Of a stretch of DNA of 64,000 nt, positions 15,843-25,854 are shown piece by piece. Every line of letters begins with the position of its first letter. The stretch's first letter is position 1. The notes beneath the pieces are model-generated. The model made no database searches. It saw only the letters and a list, made by a program, of their open reading frames with translations, and had not been told where the DNA came from. The stretch is from Streptomyces canus 299MFChir4.1. Its GTDB lineage: Bacteria; Actinomycetota; Actinomycetes; Streptomycetales; Streptomycetaceae. The stretch is from the NCBI RefSeq assembly GCF_000383615.1, contig NZ_KB911589.1:62001-126000 (forward strand), written 5' to 3'. The position numbers and the translations under genes were made by a program.

Positions 15843-16877
15843 CTATTTGGCGCGGTCGAAGTCAATCGCGCTGTAGGCCCGCAGCTTGCTCAGCCGGTGC
15901 TCCGAGTCGATCCGCCGGACCGTCCCCGACTTCGACCGCATCACGATCGAGTCGGTGGTCGCGGTCTCCGACCGGTACCGCACACCCCGCAGCAGCTCGC
16001 CGTCGGTGATCCCGGTCGCCACGAAGAAGACGTTCTCCCCGGACACCAGATCGTCGGTGGTCAGCACCCGGTCCAGGTCGTGCCCGGCGTCGATCGCCCG
16101 GGCCCGCTCCTCGTCGTCCTTGGGCCACAGCTTGCCCTGGATCGTCCCGCCGAGGCACTTCACGGCACAGGCCGAGATGATCCCCTCGGGCGTACCGCCG
16201 ATGCCCAGCAGCATGTCGACGCCGGTGCCCTCGCGCAGCGCGTAGATCGACCCGGCGACGTCACCGTCGGAGATCAGCTTGATGCGCGCGCCGGCCTCCC
16301 GGATCTCCTTGATGATCCCCTCGTGCCGCGGCCGGTCGAGGATCACCACCGTCACATCCTCCGGCGTGGAGCGCTTGGCCTTGGCGACGCGGCGGATGTT
16401 CACGGCCACCGGCGCGTCGATGTCGACGAAGTCGGCGGCCTCGGGTCCCGTGACCAGCTTGTCCATGTAGAAGACGGCGGACGGGTCGAACATCGACCCC
16501 CGGTCCGCGGCCGCCAGCACGGAGATCGCGTTCGGCATGCCCTTGGCCGCCAGCGTGGTCCCGTCGATCGGGTCGACGGCGATGTCGCACTCGGGCCCGG
16601 TCCCGTCCCCGACCCGCTCCCCGTTGAAGAGCATCGGGGCCTCGTCCTTCTCGCCCTCGCCGATGACGACCACGCCGTTCATCGACACGGTGGAGACGAG
16701 GGTCCGCATGGCGCGCACCGCGACACCGTCGGCGCCGTTCTTGTCGCCCCGCCCGACCCAGCGGCCCGCGGCCATCGCGGCGGCTTCGGTCACTCGGACG
16801 AGCTCCAGGGCGAGGTTGCGGTCGGGGGCCTCGGAGGGGACTTCGAGTTCGGACGGCAGATGATGATGCTCGGTCAT
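15843..16877 (-). CDS. glpX: Class II fructose-1,6-bisphosphatase
   Basis: Gluconeogenic phosphatase of 344 residues, converting fructose 1,6-bisphosphate to fructose 6-phosphate in the cytoplasm. The GlpX/inositol-phosphatase fold is marked by GDKNGADGVAVRAMR, the metal site VVIGEGEKDEAPML and CDIAVDPIDGTTLAAKG, DVTVVILDRPRHEGII, and GIGGTPEGIISACAVKCLGG. Length is normal. It starts at ATG 16877. It is transcribed alone, convergent with the whiB-like gene and divergent from the DUF4245 gene. Confidence 0.97.
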   Translation of the reverse strand: MTEHHHLPSELEVPSEAPDRNLALELVRVTEAAAMAAGRWVGRGDKNGADGVAVRAMRTLVSTVSMNGVVVIGEGEKDEAPMLFNGERVGDGTGPECDIAVDPIDGTTLAAKGMPNAISVLAAADRGSMFDPSAVFYMDKLVTGPEAADFVDIDAPVAVNIRRVAKAKRSTPEDVTVVILDRPRHEGIIKEIREAGARIKLISDGDVAGSIYALREGTGVDMLLGIGGTPEGIISACAVKCLGGTIQGKLWPKDDEERARAIDAGHDLDRVLTTDDLVSGENVFFVATGITDGELLRGVRYRSETATTDSIVMRSKSGTVRRIDSEHRLSKLRAYSAIDFDRAK

Positions 16878-17004
16878 CGGAGCGCACCTTTCTGATACGA
16901 CGACGGCCGGATGAGGGTTCGACCATCGACTCTATCGTCAGTCCGACAAAATGAGCAGGGGACCCCACGGATGAGCGGACCGGGCACCTGCGACGATAGG
17001 GGGC

Positions 17005-17526
17005 GTGGCAGGTTCGAACGGCAAGCAGAAGACGGTCCGGGACATGATTCTCTCCCTGGGCCTGATCGGGATCGCGGCGGCGGTCATCTACGTGTTCATC
17101 CCGCACGACGACTCCGCTCCGGACATCAAGACGGTGGACTACCGCGTCGAGCTGCTCACGGCCCGCCGCGCGGCGTCCTACCCGGTGGCCGCGCCCGAGG
17201 GTCTGCCGGCCGACTGGAAAGCGACCTCGGTGCGCTTCCAGGGTGACCAGTTCGACGCCTGGCACCTGGGTTTCCAGGCCCCCGGTGACCAGTACGTGCA
17301 GATCGAGCAGTCGACTCAGAAGCCGTCGGTGTTCATCGACGAGGCGAGCCAGGGCGCCGAGGCGACGAAGCAGACCCAGCGGATCGCGGGCCGCACCTGG
17401 ACGCGGTACACGGGCGGCCGCTACGACGCCCTCGTGCACCGGGGCGACGGCGCGACGACGGTGGTCGCGGGCACGGGATCGCTCGACCAGCTGACCGAGA
17501 TGGCGAAGTCCCTCAAGATGGCGTGA
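17005..17526 (+). CDS. DUF4245 membrane-anchored protein
   Basis: A 173-residue protein with one N-terminal transmembrane helix (about 14-32, MILSLGLIGIAAAVIYVF) and an extracytoplasmic DUF4245 domain ending in LDQLTEMAKSLKMA. Conserved features include the YPVAAPEGLP turn, the HLGFQAPGDQYVQIEQS strand and AGRTWTRYTGGRYDALVHR. No activity is known for the family. The start is GTG 17005, with no ribosome site (gatagggggc immediately before), and is possibly leaderless. It is divergent from glpX. Confidence 0.85.
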   Translation: MAGSNGKQKTVRDMILSLGLIGIAAAVIYVFIPHDDSAPDIKTVDYRVELLTARRAASYPVAAPEGLPADWKATSVRFQGDQFDAWHLGFQAPGDQYVQIEQSTQKPSVFIDEASQGAEATKQTQRIAGRTWTRYTGGRYDALVHRGDGATTVVAGTGSLDQLTEMAKSLKMA

Positions 17527-17532
17527 GACCGC

Positions 17533-17571
17533 ACGAGAGGGCCCGGCCGTCAGGCGGCCGGGCCCTCTCGT
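17533..17571. terminator. Bidirectional terminator
   Basis: Perfect 17-base stem acgagagggcccggccg and its complement with a five-base loop, between convergent genes. Confidence 0.9.
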
Positions 17572-17586
17572 CGTGTGTCAGCCGTC

Positions 17587-18177
17587 TCAGACGGTGGTGA
17601 CGACCTCGTCGTACGCGAGGCGCGGGGAGCGCGGGAACCAGGCGTCGTCGCCCGGCTTGCCGATGTTGACGACCATCAGCGGGGTGTGGTCGTCGTCCAG
17701 GAACTCCTTGCGGACGCCCTCGAAGTCCAGACCGGTCATCGGGCCGGCGGCGAGGCCCGCGGCGCGGACACCGATGATGAAGTACGCGGCCTGCAGGGCT
17801 GCGTTCAGCCCGGCGGCACCCTCGCGGGCGGGACGCTCGCTGAAGAAGAGGTCCTTGGCCTGCGGGAAGTGCGGGAGGAGCTGCGGCAGCTCGTCGTGGA
17901 ACTCGTTGTCCGCGGAGAGGATCGCGACCAGCGGGGCGGTGGCGGTCTTCGGCTGGTTGCCCTCGGACATGTGCTGGACCAGGCGCTCGCGGGCCTCGGC
18001 GGAGCGGACCAGGGTGATGCGCAGCGGGCTCTGGTTGAAGGCGGTCGGACCGTACTTGACAAGGTCGTAGATCGCCTGGACCTGCTCGTCCGTCACCGGC
18101 TCGTCGGTGAAGGTGTTCGCGGTGCGGGCCTCGCGGAACAGCAGGTCCTGGGCGGCGGGGTCAAGAACGAGAGACAT
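17587..18177 (-). CDS. Nitroreductase-family oxidoreductase (malonic semialdehyde reductase-like)
   Basis: FMN-dependent NAD(P)H oxidoreductase of 196 residues, of the RutE/HadB-like group. It shows the nitroreductase pattern: ARTANTFTDEPV, the FMN-contact YGPTAFNQSPLR, and the C-terminal IGVRAAGLAAGPMTGLDFEGVRKEF. Size matches the group. I chose ATG 18177, with ribosome site agaagg, rather than the in-frame 18267 start, whose 30 extra residues look like promoter DNA. Just upstream (18251-18270) is a ttcaacttcaac-like direct repeat that could be an operator. The physiological substrate is unknown. Confidence 0.9.
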   Translation of the reverse strand: MSLVLDPAAQDLLFREARTANTFTDEPVTDEQVQAIYDLVKYGPTAFNQSPLRITLVRSAEARERLVQHMSEGNQPKTATAPLVAILSADNEFHDELPQLLPHFPQAKDLFFSERPAREGAAGLNAALQAAYFIIGVRAAGLAAGPMTGLDFEGVRKEFLDDDHTPLMVVNIGKPGDDAWFPRSPRLAYDEVVTTV

Positions 18178-18311
18178 GGTGAACCTTCTGGGACGACGTC
18201 GGCCCCGGAAACGGACCGTGGACCGGTTGACGTCTCCGACCGTACGCGAATGAAGTTCAACCTTCAACTAAAAGCGGGGTGTGGTGATCCGCTTCACAGA
18301 TCACCTGGGAC

Positions 18312-18548
18312 CTACTGCTCGGAGTCGCCCTCGCCGTCCTCCGACTCCTCGGCCAGCGCCGCGTCCAGCCGGGCCCGCGCCCCGTCCAGCCACCGCCGGC
18401 ACACCTTGGCCAGCTCCTCGCCCCGCTCCCAGAGCGCGAGGGACTCCTCAAGCGTCGTACCGCCCGCCTCCAGCCGCCGTACGACCTCGATCAGCTCGTC
18501 CCGCGCCTGCTCGTACCCGAGCGCCTCTTCCGCCACCTTGCTGGTCAT
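18312..18548 (-). CDS. xseB: Exodeoxyribonuclease VII small subunit
   Basis: A 78-residue, helical, acidic-tailed protein with the XseB signature YEQARDELIEVVRRLEAGGTTLEESLALWERGEELAKVCRRWL. It assembles with XseA into exonuclease VII, which degrades single-stranded DNA in repair. It starts at ATG 18548, nine bases after the end of xseA, in one operon. Confidence 0.95.
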   Translation of the reverse strand: MTSKVAEEALGYEQARDELIEVVRRLEAGGTTLEESLALWERGEELAKVCRRWLDGARARLDAALAEESEDGEGDSEQ

Positions 18549-18557
18549 CCGCCCACC

Positions 18558-19766
18558 CTATGCATCGACTCGGACAGTGAACTCACCCTCGGCGACCCGC
18601 GCGCGCAGCGTCTCTTCCGCCGTCACCTCGTCCGGTGCCCGCACCACGTGTCCGTCGGCCCTCTGGAGGACGGCGTACCCGCGCTGGAGGGTCGCGGCGG
18701 GGGAGAGGGCCACCACGCGTGCGTGCGTGTGCGTCAGCTCGGAGTCGGCACGGTCCAGCAGATGGCCCAGGGTGCGGCGGGCGCGGTCGGCCAGGGCGGC
18801 CACATGGTCGGCACGCTCGTCGATCATCCGGTGCGGATCCTCTATCGACGGCCGCGCCAGCGCCTGCGCCAGGCCCCGCTCCTCGCGCTGGAGGAAGGAC
18901 TCCACACACCGCCGGGCGCGATCCCGCAGCGCCCGCACCCGCTCGTACTCCTCGCCCACGTCCGGTACGACCTTCTTGGCCGCGTCCGTGGGGGTGGAGG
19001 CCCGCAGGTCGGCGACGTAGTCGAGCAGCGGGGTGTCCGGTTCGTGCCCGATCGCAGACACCACCGGCGTACGACAGGACGCGACCGCCCGCACCAACTG
19101 CTCGTCGGAGAACGGCAGCAGATCCTCCACGCTGCCCCCGCCGCGCGCGACGATGATCACGTCCACGTCGTCCAGCGCGTCCAGCTCCTTGACGGCCTGC
19201 ACGACCTGCGGGACGGCGTGCACGCCCTGCACCGGGACGTTGCGCACCTCGAAGCGGACGGCCGGCCAGCGGTGCCGGGCGTTCTCCAGGACGTCCCGCT
19301 CGGCGGCCGAGGCCCGCCCGCAGACCAGCCCGACGAGCTGCGGCAGGAACGGCAGCGGCTTCTTGCGCTCTGCTGCGAACAGCCCCTCCGCGGCGAGGGA
19401 CTTCTTCAGCTGCTCCAGCCGGGCCAGCAGCTCCCCGACCCCGACCGGCCTTATCTCGGCGGCCCGCAGCGAGAGCTGGCCCCGCGGCGCGTACCACTCC
19501 GGTTTCGCCAGGACGACGACCCGGGCGCCCTCGCTCACCACCTCGGCGACGTCGTCGAAGACCTGCCGGAAGCAGGTCACGCCCACCGAGATGTCGTACG
19601 ACGGATCGCGCAGCGTGAGGAACACGACGCCCGCGCCCGGACGCCGGGAGAGCTGGGTGATCTGCCCCTCGACCCACACGGCACCGAGACGGTCGATCCA
19701 GCCGCCGATGAGGCGCGACACCTCGCCGACGGGCAGAGGCGCTTCGGGTGTCGAGTTCACAGCCAT
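18558..19766 (-). CDS. xseA: Exodeoxyribonuclease VII large subunit
   Basis: Catalytic subunit of 402 residues. An N-terminal OB-fold (about 10-110) binds single-stranded DNA. The nuclease core carries the conserved VIIVARGGGSVEDLLPF and PVVSAIGHEPDTPLLDYVADLRASTPT motifs (about 190-260). A long helical C-terminal region follows for binding the small subunits. It is the first gene of the xseA-xseB pair, starts at ATG 19766 and runs divergently from ispH with about 200 bases between. Confidence 0.97.
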   Translation of the reverse strand: MAVNSTPEAPLPVGEVSRLIGGWIDRLGAVWVEGQITQLSRRPGAGVVFLTLRDPSYDISVGVTCFRQVFDDVAEVVSEGARVVVLAKPEWYAPRGQLSLRAAEIRPVGVGELLARLEQLKKSLAAEGLFAAERKKPLPFLPQLVGLVCGRASAAERDVLENARHRWPAVRFEVRNVPVQGVHAVPQVVQAVKELDALDDVDVIIVARGGGSVEDLLPFSDEQLVRAVASCRTPVVSAIGHEPDTPLLDYVADLRASTPTDAAKKVVPDVGEEYERVRALRDRARRCVESFLQREERGLAQALARPSIEDPHRMIDERADHVAALADRARRTLGHLLDRADSELTHTHARVVALSPAATLQRGYAVLQRADGHVVRAPDEVTAEETLRARVAEGEFTVRVDA

Positions 19767-19970
19767 GCCGCGAGCGTAACGGCCCGCTACGACAACGCAC
19801 CGTCACCAGCGGCCGGCCACCGGCCGCGCCGGGTGAGCAGCGCCCTCCCGTGCGGGCACCGCCGCCGGGGGGTTGGGCCCCGGTGGTGCGAGCCCCCGCA
19901 GATCCTCACACCACCAACCCGGCTCGGAGGCGATCTTCGACGAGCCGTACGCGGCCTTACGATGGGACGC

Positions 19971-20972
19971 ATGACTGCTTCGCCTGGCCGCCGTGTCCTG
20001 CTCGCCGCCCCCCGTGGCTACTGCGCGGGTGTGGACCGCGCCGTGATCGCCGTCGAGAAAGCCCTGGAGCAGTACGGCGCTCCGGTGTACGTCCGGCACG
20101 AGATCGTCCACAACAAGTACGTCGTGCAGACCCTGGAGAAGAAGGGCGCCATCTTCGTCGAACGGACGGAGGAGGTCCCGCCGGGCAACATCGTCATGTT
20201 CTCGGCCCACGGCGTCGCCCCCGTCGTCCACGACGAGGCCGCGCGCGGCAAGCTCGCCACCATCGACGCGACCTGCCCGCTGGTCACCAAGGTCCACAAG
20301 GAAGCCGTGCGCTTCGCCAATGAGGACTACGACATCCTCCTGATCGGGCACGAGGGTCACGAGGAGGTCATCGGCACCTCCGGCGAGGCACCCGAGCACA
20401 TCCAGCTCGTCGACGGCCCGGCCGATGTCGCCAAGGTCGAGGTCCGTGACCCGTCGAAGATCGTGTGGCTCTCCCAGACGACCCTGAGCGTCGACGAGAC
20501 CATGGAGACCGTCGACGCCCTCAAGGAGAAGTTCCCGCAGCTCATCTCCCCGCCCAGCGACGACATCTGCTACGCCACCCAGAACCGCCAGCTCGCCGTC
20601 AAGCAGATGGGCGCCGAGGCCGAGCTGGTCATCGTGGTCGGCTCCCGCAACTCCTCCAACTCCAAGCGGCTCGTCGAGGTCGCCAAGCTCGCCGGCTCCC
20701 GCGAGGCCTACCTCGTGGACTTCGCGAGCGAGATCGACGAGGCCTGGCTGGAGGGCGTGACCACGGTCGGCGTGACCTCGGGCGCCTCGGTGCCGGAGGT
20801 GCTCGTCGAGGAGGTCCTGGAGTGGCTGTCGCAGCGCGGCTACGGTGACGTGGAACTCGTGAAGGCGGCCGAGGAGTCCATCACCTTCTCCCTTCCGAAG
20901 GAACTGCGGCGCGACCTGCGCGAGGAGGCCGCGGCGCTGGTCGCGGAGCGCAAGGGGACCTCCGAGGCGTGA
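19971..20972 (+). CDS. ispH: 4-Hydroxy-3-methylbut-2-enyl diphosphate reductase
   Basis: Last enzyme of the MEP isoprenoid pathway, 333 residues, making IPP and DMAPP with a [4Fe-4S] cluster. The three cluster cysteines lie in RGYCAGVDRAV, DATCPLVTKVHK and DDICYATQNRQ. Substrate-binding residues are in HEIVHNKYV, SAHGVAP, SQTTLSVDET and GSRNSSNSKRL. A -10-like TACGAT at 19958-19963 lies seven bases before ATG 19971 with no ribosome site. This favours a leaderless start here rather than ATG 19962, which the -10 box overlaps. It is followed by ppgK in the same direction after 29 bases. Confidence 0.97.
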   Translation: MTASPGRRVLLAAPRGYCAGVDRAVIAVEKALEQYGAPVYVRHEIVHNKYVVQTLEKKGAIFVERTEEVPPGNIVMFSAHGVAPVVHDEAARGKLATIDATCPLVTKVHKEAVRFANEDYDILLIGHEGHEEVIGTSGEAPEHIQLVDGPADVAKVEVRDPSKIVWLSQTTLSVDETMETVDALKEKFPQLISPPSDDICYATQNRQLAVKQMGAEAELVIVVGSRNSSNSKRLVEVAKLAGSREAYLVDFASEIDEAWLEGVTTVGVTSGASVPEVLVEEVLEWLSQRGYGDVELVKAAEESITFSLPKELRRDLREEAAALVAERKGTSEA

Positions 20973-21001
20973 CTGTCCGTCGTCCGTCGTAACGTAGGGC
21001 C

Positions 21002-21745
21002 ATGCAGATCTTCGGCTTGGACATCGGCGGATCCGGGATCAAGGGCGCCCCTGTGGACCTGGACAAGGGCGAGCTCACCCAGGAGCGCCACAAAGTGCTC
21101 ACCCCGCACCCGGCGACGCCCGACAGCGTGGCCGACGGGGTGAAGCAGGTCGTGGACCACTTCGGGTGGACCGGCCCGGTCGGGCTGACCTTCCCGGGCG
21201 TGGTCACCGGCGGATCCCACATCCGTACGGCGGCTAATGTCGACAAGAGCTGGATCGACACCGACGCGCGCGCGTTGTTCAGCGACCGGCTCGGCGGACT
21301 GCCGGTGACCGTGGTCAACGACGCGGACGCGGCGGGCGTCGCCGAGATGAGCTTCGGCGCCGGCAAGGACCGCAAGGGCACCGTCATCCTGCTCACTCTG
21401 GGCACCGGCATCGGCAGCGCACTCTTCGTCGACGGAGTCCTCGTCCCCAACACCGAGCTGGGCCACCTGGAACTGCACGGCCACGACGCCGAGAAGAAGG
21501 CGTCCAGCAAGGCCAGGGAGGTTGAGGAGCTCACCTGGGAGCACTGGGCCCACCGCGTCCAGAAGTACCTCGCCCACGTCGAGATGCTCTTCTCGCCCGA
21601 GCTGTTCATCGTCGGCGGCGGCGTCAGCCGCAAGTCCCAGAAGTTCCTGCCCCACATCGAGGGCATCAAGGCCGAGATCGTCCCGGCGCAATTGCAGAAC
21701 AACGCGGGGATCGTGGGGGCGGCGATGCGGGCGGCGCAGGAGTAG
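21002..21745 (+). CDS. ppgK: Polyphosphate glucokinase (ROK family)
   Basis: A 247-residue cytoplasmic kinase that phosphorylates glucose using polyphosphate or ATP. ROK features include the phosphate loop FGLDIGGSGIKGA at the N-terminus, VGLTFPGVV, catalytic VVNDADAAGVAEM and LGTGIGSALFVDG. The ELGHLELHGHDAEKKASS segment is typical of the polyphosphate-using actinobacterial subgroup and lacks the classic ROK zinc site. Length is as expected. It probably shares a transcript with ispH. Confidence 0.95.
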   Translation: MQIFGLDIGGSGIKGAPVDLDKGELTQERHKVLTPHPATPDSVADGVKQVVDHFGWTGPVGLTFPGVVTGGSHIRTAANVDKSWIDTDARALFSDRLGGLPVTVVNDADAAGVAEMSFGAGKDRKGTVILLTLGTGIGSALFVDGVLVPNTELGHLELHGHDAEKKASSKAREVEELTWEHWAHRVQKYLAHVEMLFSPELFIVGGGVSRKSQKFLPHIEGIKAEIVPAQLQNNAGIVGAAMRAAQE

Positions 21746-21791
21746 GCCGGCCAGCGGGCCGCTGGACTCCTGCCGTCGGCCCACGCCGGCG

Positions 21792-22310
21792 TCAGCGCGA
21801 GCGGCCCCGCACCAGCCGGATCCTGCGGACCAGGGCGATGAGGCCGGCGGCCAGGGTCCCGGCGTAGAGCCAGCCGGCCTGCGTGGCCAGGGCGGTGAAC
21901 AGGCCCATCAGCCGGCCCGAGGTGCCCCCGCCGCTGTCGGCGACCGGGAGGAGCCCGACGGCGAAGGCGATCGGCACGATGATCGGGGCGGTCAGCAGGT
22001 CGCCCCGCCGCATCCAGACCGACGTCAGCACACTGACCGGTACGAACAGCACGCCGTACAGGGTGAGCGACGAGCCGAACAGCAGGGAGACGAGGAAGCC
22101 GAGCGCGACCATCAGCCCGGCGCAGAACAGGCCGCCGCCGAGCCCGGTGAGCCGGGGGTTGGGCAGCCGCCGCAGTGACTGGACCACGGGGGGCGGCGGG
22201 CGGCGGCCCATCGGCGGCCGGCGCTCGCCGCGGGCTTGCGCGGGCAGCGGTGCTCCCTGGGCCGGGCGTCGCGTTCCGTTGTGCGGGGGTCGGGTCCTGT
22301 GTTGCTCCAC
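21792..22310 (-). CDS. DUF6542-type integral membrane protein
   Basis: A 172-residue protein. The first 55 residues are a Pro/Arg-rich cytoplasmic tail. Four hydrophobic helices follow (about 58-80, 83-98, 107-122 and 137-162), then a short basic C-terminus. The pattern resembles DUF6542 proteins that sit beside ychF in streptomycetes; function is unknown. It starts at GTG 22310 and is divergent from ychF across 177 bases holding both promoters. Confidence 0.75.
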   Translation of the reverse strand: MEQHRTRPPHNGTRRPAQGAPLPAQARGERRPPMGRRPPPPVVQSLRRLPNPRLTGLGGGLFCAGLMVALGFLVSLLFGSSLTLYGVLFVPVSVLTSVWMRRGDLLTAPIIVPIAFAVGLLPVADSGGGTSGRLMGLFTALATQAGWLYAGTLAAGLIALVRRIRLVRGRSR

Positions 22311-22487
22311 TGGACCAACCTAGGTCTGTTTATGTGTGGAATCGCTCGTGAGACACGCCGTGGGAAAGACCTTGGCCATGCGTTCGAGAGGGCCGCCGGA
22401 GCGTGCTGCGACACGCCGTAGACTGGTGGATCGGCCCCCTGGCCGCCAGTCTCCTCACGTCTCCTCTCATGTACGGGAAGTCGCAAC

Positions 22488-23576
<1,089 letters not shown>

Positions 23577-23649
23577 CGACCGACCAGGAACCTGTGTCCA
23601 CCCGCCTCTCGGCGGGGGCACAGGTTTCTGTCCATGGAGGGGCGGGGGC

Positions 23650-25830
23650 GTGGGGCGTGGTGAGCGGGACACGGTCGCGAGGGGAGCGCGGCTGTACGAG
23701 GCGGCCCGGGCGGTGGTCGCCGACCACGGCAGGGCTGCGGAGGCCGTACGGGCCGCGCTGAAGCCGATCCACGACGCGGCGGTGCAGCGGGAGCTCGACG
23801 CCATTCCGGTGGCCCGACTGCAGGACGTCACCGAAGGCCGGCTGCGGCTGGGGAGCGTCGAGAAGAGCGGACTGCGCACGGTGGGCAGCGTGCTCGCAGC
23901 AGGTCCCTACCGGTTGCGGCAGATTCCCGGTGTCGGGCAGCGCACCGTGGACCAGATGCTCGCGGCCGCCCGCCGGCTCTCCGAGGCCGCGCACGAGACC
24001 GTGGCCGTCCACATCGACGTGGAGCGGCCGGAACCGAGCACCACCGCGCTCGTCATGGCCCTGCACGTCCTGGTGGAGGCCGGTCCGGACGCCCGGCGTG
24101 CGGTCGACAAGGCCGCCGTACTGTCGGAGCGGCTCGGTCCGCTGCTTGCCGACGCCAGGCTCACCGTCGGACGAATCCGGCTTCTCCTGGCGGGCCAGGA
24201 GAAGAAGGCCCGTGCGTGGGCGGCCGTCACCGAGATCCGGTCGCTGGTGGACGAGGCGGAGCGGTCGGGCCTGCCCGAGCTGCTCGCCCAGGCCTCGGTG
24301 GACCTCCTCCGGGTGCCCCCGTCCGACATCGCGGCCTGGGTGGACTTCGAACTCCGCTCCGCCGAGTACTACAGCCTGCTCGCCGAGATCTCCGGGCGGC
24401 AGCCGGACGCGGCCGCCGCCGAGGGCTTCCTGCCGGACGAGATCGCCGAGCGGGTACGGACCCAGCCCCTCGACGACGCGCACCGACGGGTCTCCCTGCG
24501 CGGCTACCAGGCCTTCGGCGCCCGCTTCGCGCTGGCTCAGCGCAAGGTGATCCTCGGCGACGAGATGGGACTCGGCAAGACCATCCAGGCGATCGCCGTG
24601 CTGGCACACCTGGCGGCCGGGGGACAGAGCCACTTCATGGTCGTCTGCCCGGCGAGCGTCCTCGTGAACTGGACCCGGGAGATCGAGACCCGCAGCGCCC
24701 TGCGGGTCACCGTGCTCCACGGCCCCGACCGGCACCTCGCGTTCGCCGACTGGAAGGGTCGGGGCGGGGTCGGGGTGACCACCTTCGACGCACTGCGTGG
24801 ATTTCCCGTGCCGGGCGGCGGGGAGGTCGGACTGCTCGTGGTGGACGAGGCGCACTCCGTGAAGAACCCGAAGGCCAAGCGGTCGCAGGCGGTCGCCGTG
24901 TGGGCGGAGCGGTGCGAGCGCGCCCTCCTCATGACCGGAACGCCGATGGAGAACAGGGTCGTGGAGTTCCACAACCTGGTCCGGATGCTCGACGGCGACC
25001 TCGCGGACTCCCTCGGAGAGCGGGAGCGGTGGGCCGGATCGGTCGCCTTCCGCAAGACCGTGGCCCCGGTCTACCTGCGGCGCAACCAGGAGGACGTGCT
25101 CACGGAACTCCCGAGCCTCCAGCAGACCGACGAGTGGGAGGAACTGAGCGCGTCGGACGAGGAGGCCTACCGTGAAGCCGTCCGCGCGGGCAACTTCATG
25201 GCGATGCGCAGGGCCGCGTACATGCGCCCCGAGAAGTCGGCCAAGCTGGACCGGCTCCTGGAGATCGTCCGGGAGGCCGCCGAGAACGGGCAGAAGACGG
25301 TGGTCTTCTCCCACTTCAAGGACGTACTGGGCGTGGTGCGGGAAGCACTCGCGACCGCGAGCGCCGACGGCACCGCGCTGTTCGGTCCGCTCACCGGAAG
25401 TGTCCCGGCCGGGCGGCGGCAGCAGATGGTCGACGACTTCGCCGGTGTCCCGGGCCCCGCGGTGCTCGTGGCGCAGATCCAGGCAGCGGGCGTCGGCCTC
25501 AACATGCAGGCCGCCTCCGTCGTCGTCATCTGCGAACCCCAGATCAAGCCCACCATCGAACACCAGGCGGTGGCCCGCGCCCACCGCATGGGTCAGGTCA
25601 GGCCGGTCCGTGTGTACCGTCTCCTCGCCACCGGGGGCGTCGACGAACGCCTGGTGAAGCTGCTGGAGATGAAGACCCGCCTCTTCGACGCCTACGCCCG
25701 CCGCAGCGCCGTGGCCGAGGCCAGCCCGGACGCGATCGACGTGTCGGACACCGACCTGGCCCGGCAGATCGTCGAAGAGGAACAGGCGCGGCTGGGCATG
25801 ACGGACGACAGGCTCACGGCGGCCGAGTGA
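23650..25830 (+). CDS. Stand-alone SNF2-family ATPase/helicase
   Basis: A 726-residue protein. The N-terminal third (about 1-270) is helical and contains a helix-hairpin-helix DNA-binding unit at IPGVGQRTVDQML (about 97-109). The SNF2 motor (about 280-690) has motif I DEMGLGKTIQA, Ia VVCPASVLVNW, II VDEAHS, III LLMTGTPMEN, then IV VVFSHFKDV, V QAAGVGLNMQ and VI ARAHRMGQ. It should move along double-stranded DNA with ATP. No nuclease domain is visible. GTG 23650 is the likely start, with ggagg about nine bases upstream; the N-terminus is uncertain. It follows ychF after 73 bases. SNF2 proteins occur both in core remodelling and in anti-phage systems such as DISARM, but no partner genes are nearby. 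Confidence 0.92.
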   Translation: MGRGERDTVARGARLYEAARAVVADHGRAAEAVRAALKPIHDAAVQRELDAIPVARLQDVTEGRLRLGSVEKSGLRTVGSVLAAGPYRLRQIPGVGQRTVDQMLAAARRLSEAAHETVAVHIDVERPEPSTTALVMALHVLVEAGPDARRAVDKAAVLSERLGPLLADARLTVGRIRLLLAGQEKKARAWAAVTEIRSLVDEAERSGLPELLAQASVDLLRVPPSDIAAWVDFELRSAEYYSLLAEISGRQPDAAAAEGFLPDEIAERVRTQPLDDAHRRVSLRGYQAFGARFALAQRKVILGDEMGLGKTIQAIAVLAHLAAGGQSHFMVVCPASVLVNWTREIETRSALRVTVLHGPDRHLAFADWKGRGGVGVTTFDALRGFPVPGGGEVGLLVVDEAHSVKNPKAKRSQAVAVWAERCERALLMTGTPMENRVVEFHNLVRMLDGDLADSLGERERWAGSVAFRKTVAPVYLRRNQEDVLTELPSLQQTDEWEELSASDEEAYREAVRAGNFMAMRRAAYMRPEKSAKLDRLLEIVREAAENGQKTVVFSHFKDVLGVVREALATASADGTALFGPLTGSVPAGRRQQMVDDFAGVPGPAVLVAQIQAAGVGLNMQAASVVVICEPQIKPTIEHQAVARAHRMGQVRPVRVYRLLATGGVDERLVKLLEMKTRLFDAYARRSAVAEASPDAIDVSDTDLARQIVEEEQARLGMTDDRLTAAE

Positions 25831-25854
25831 GTGGGCGACCGAAGCCCACACCCG

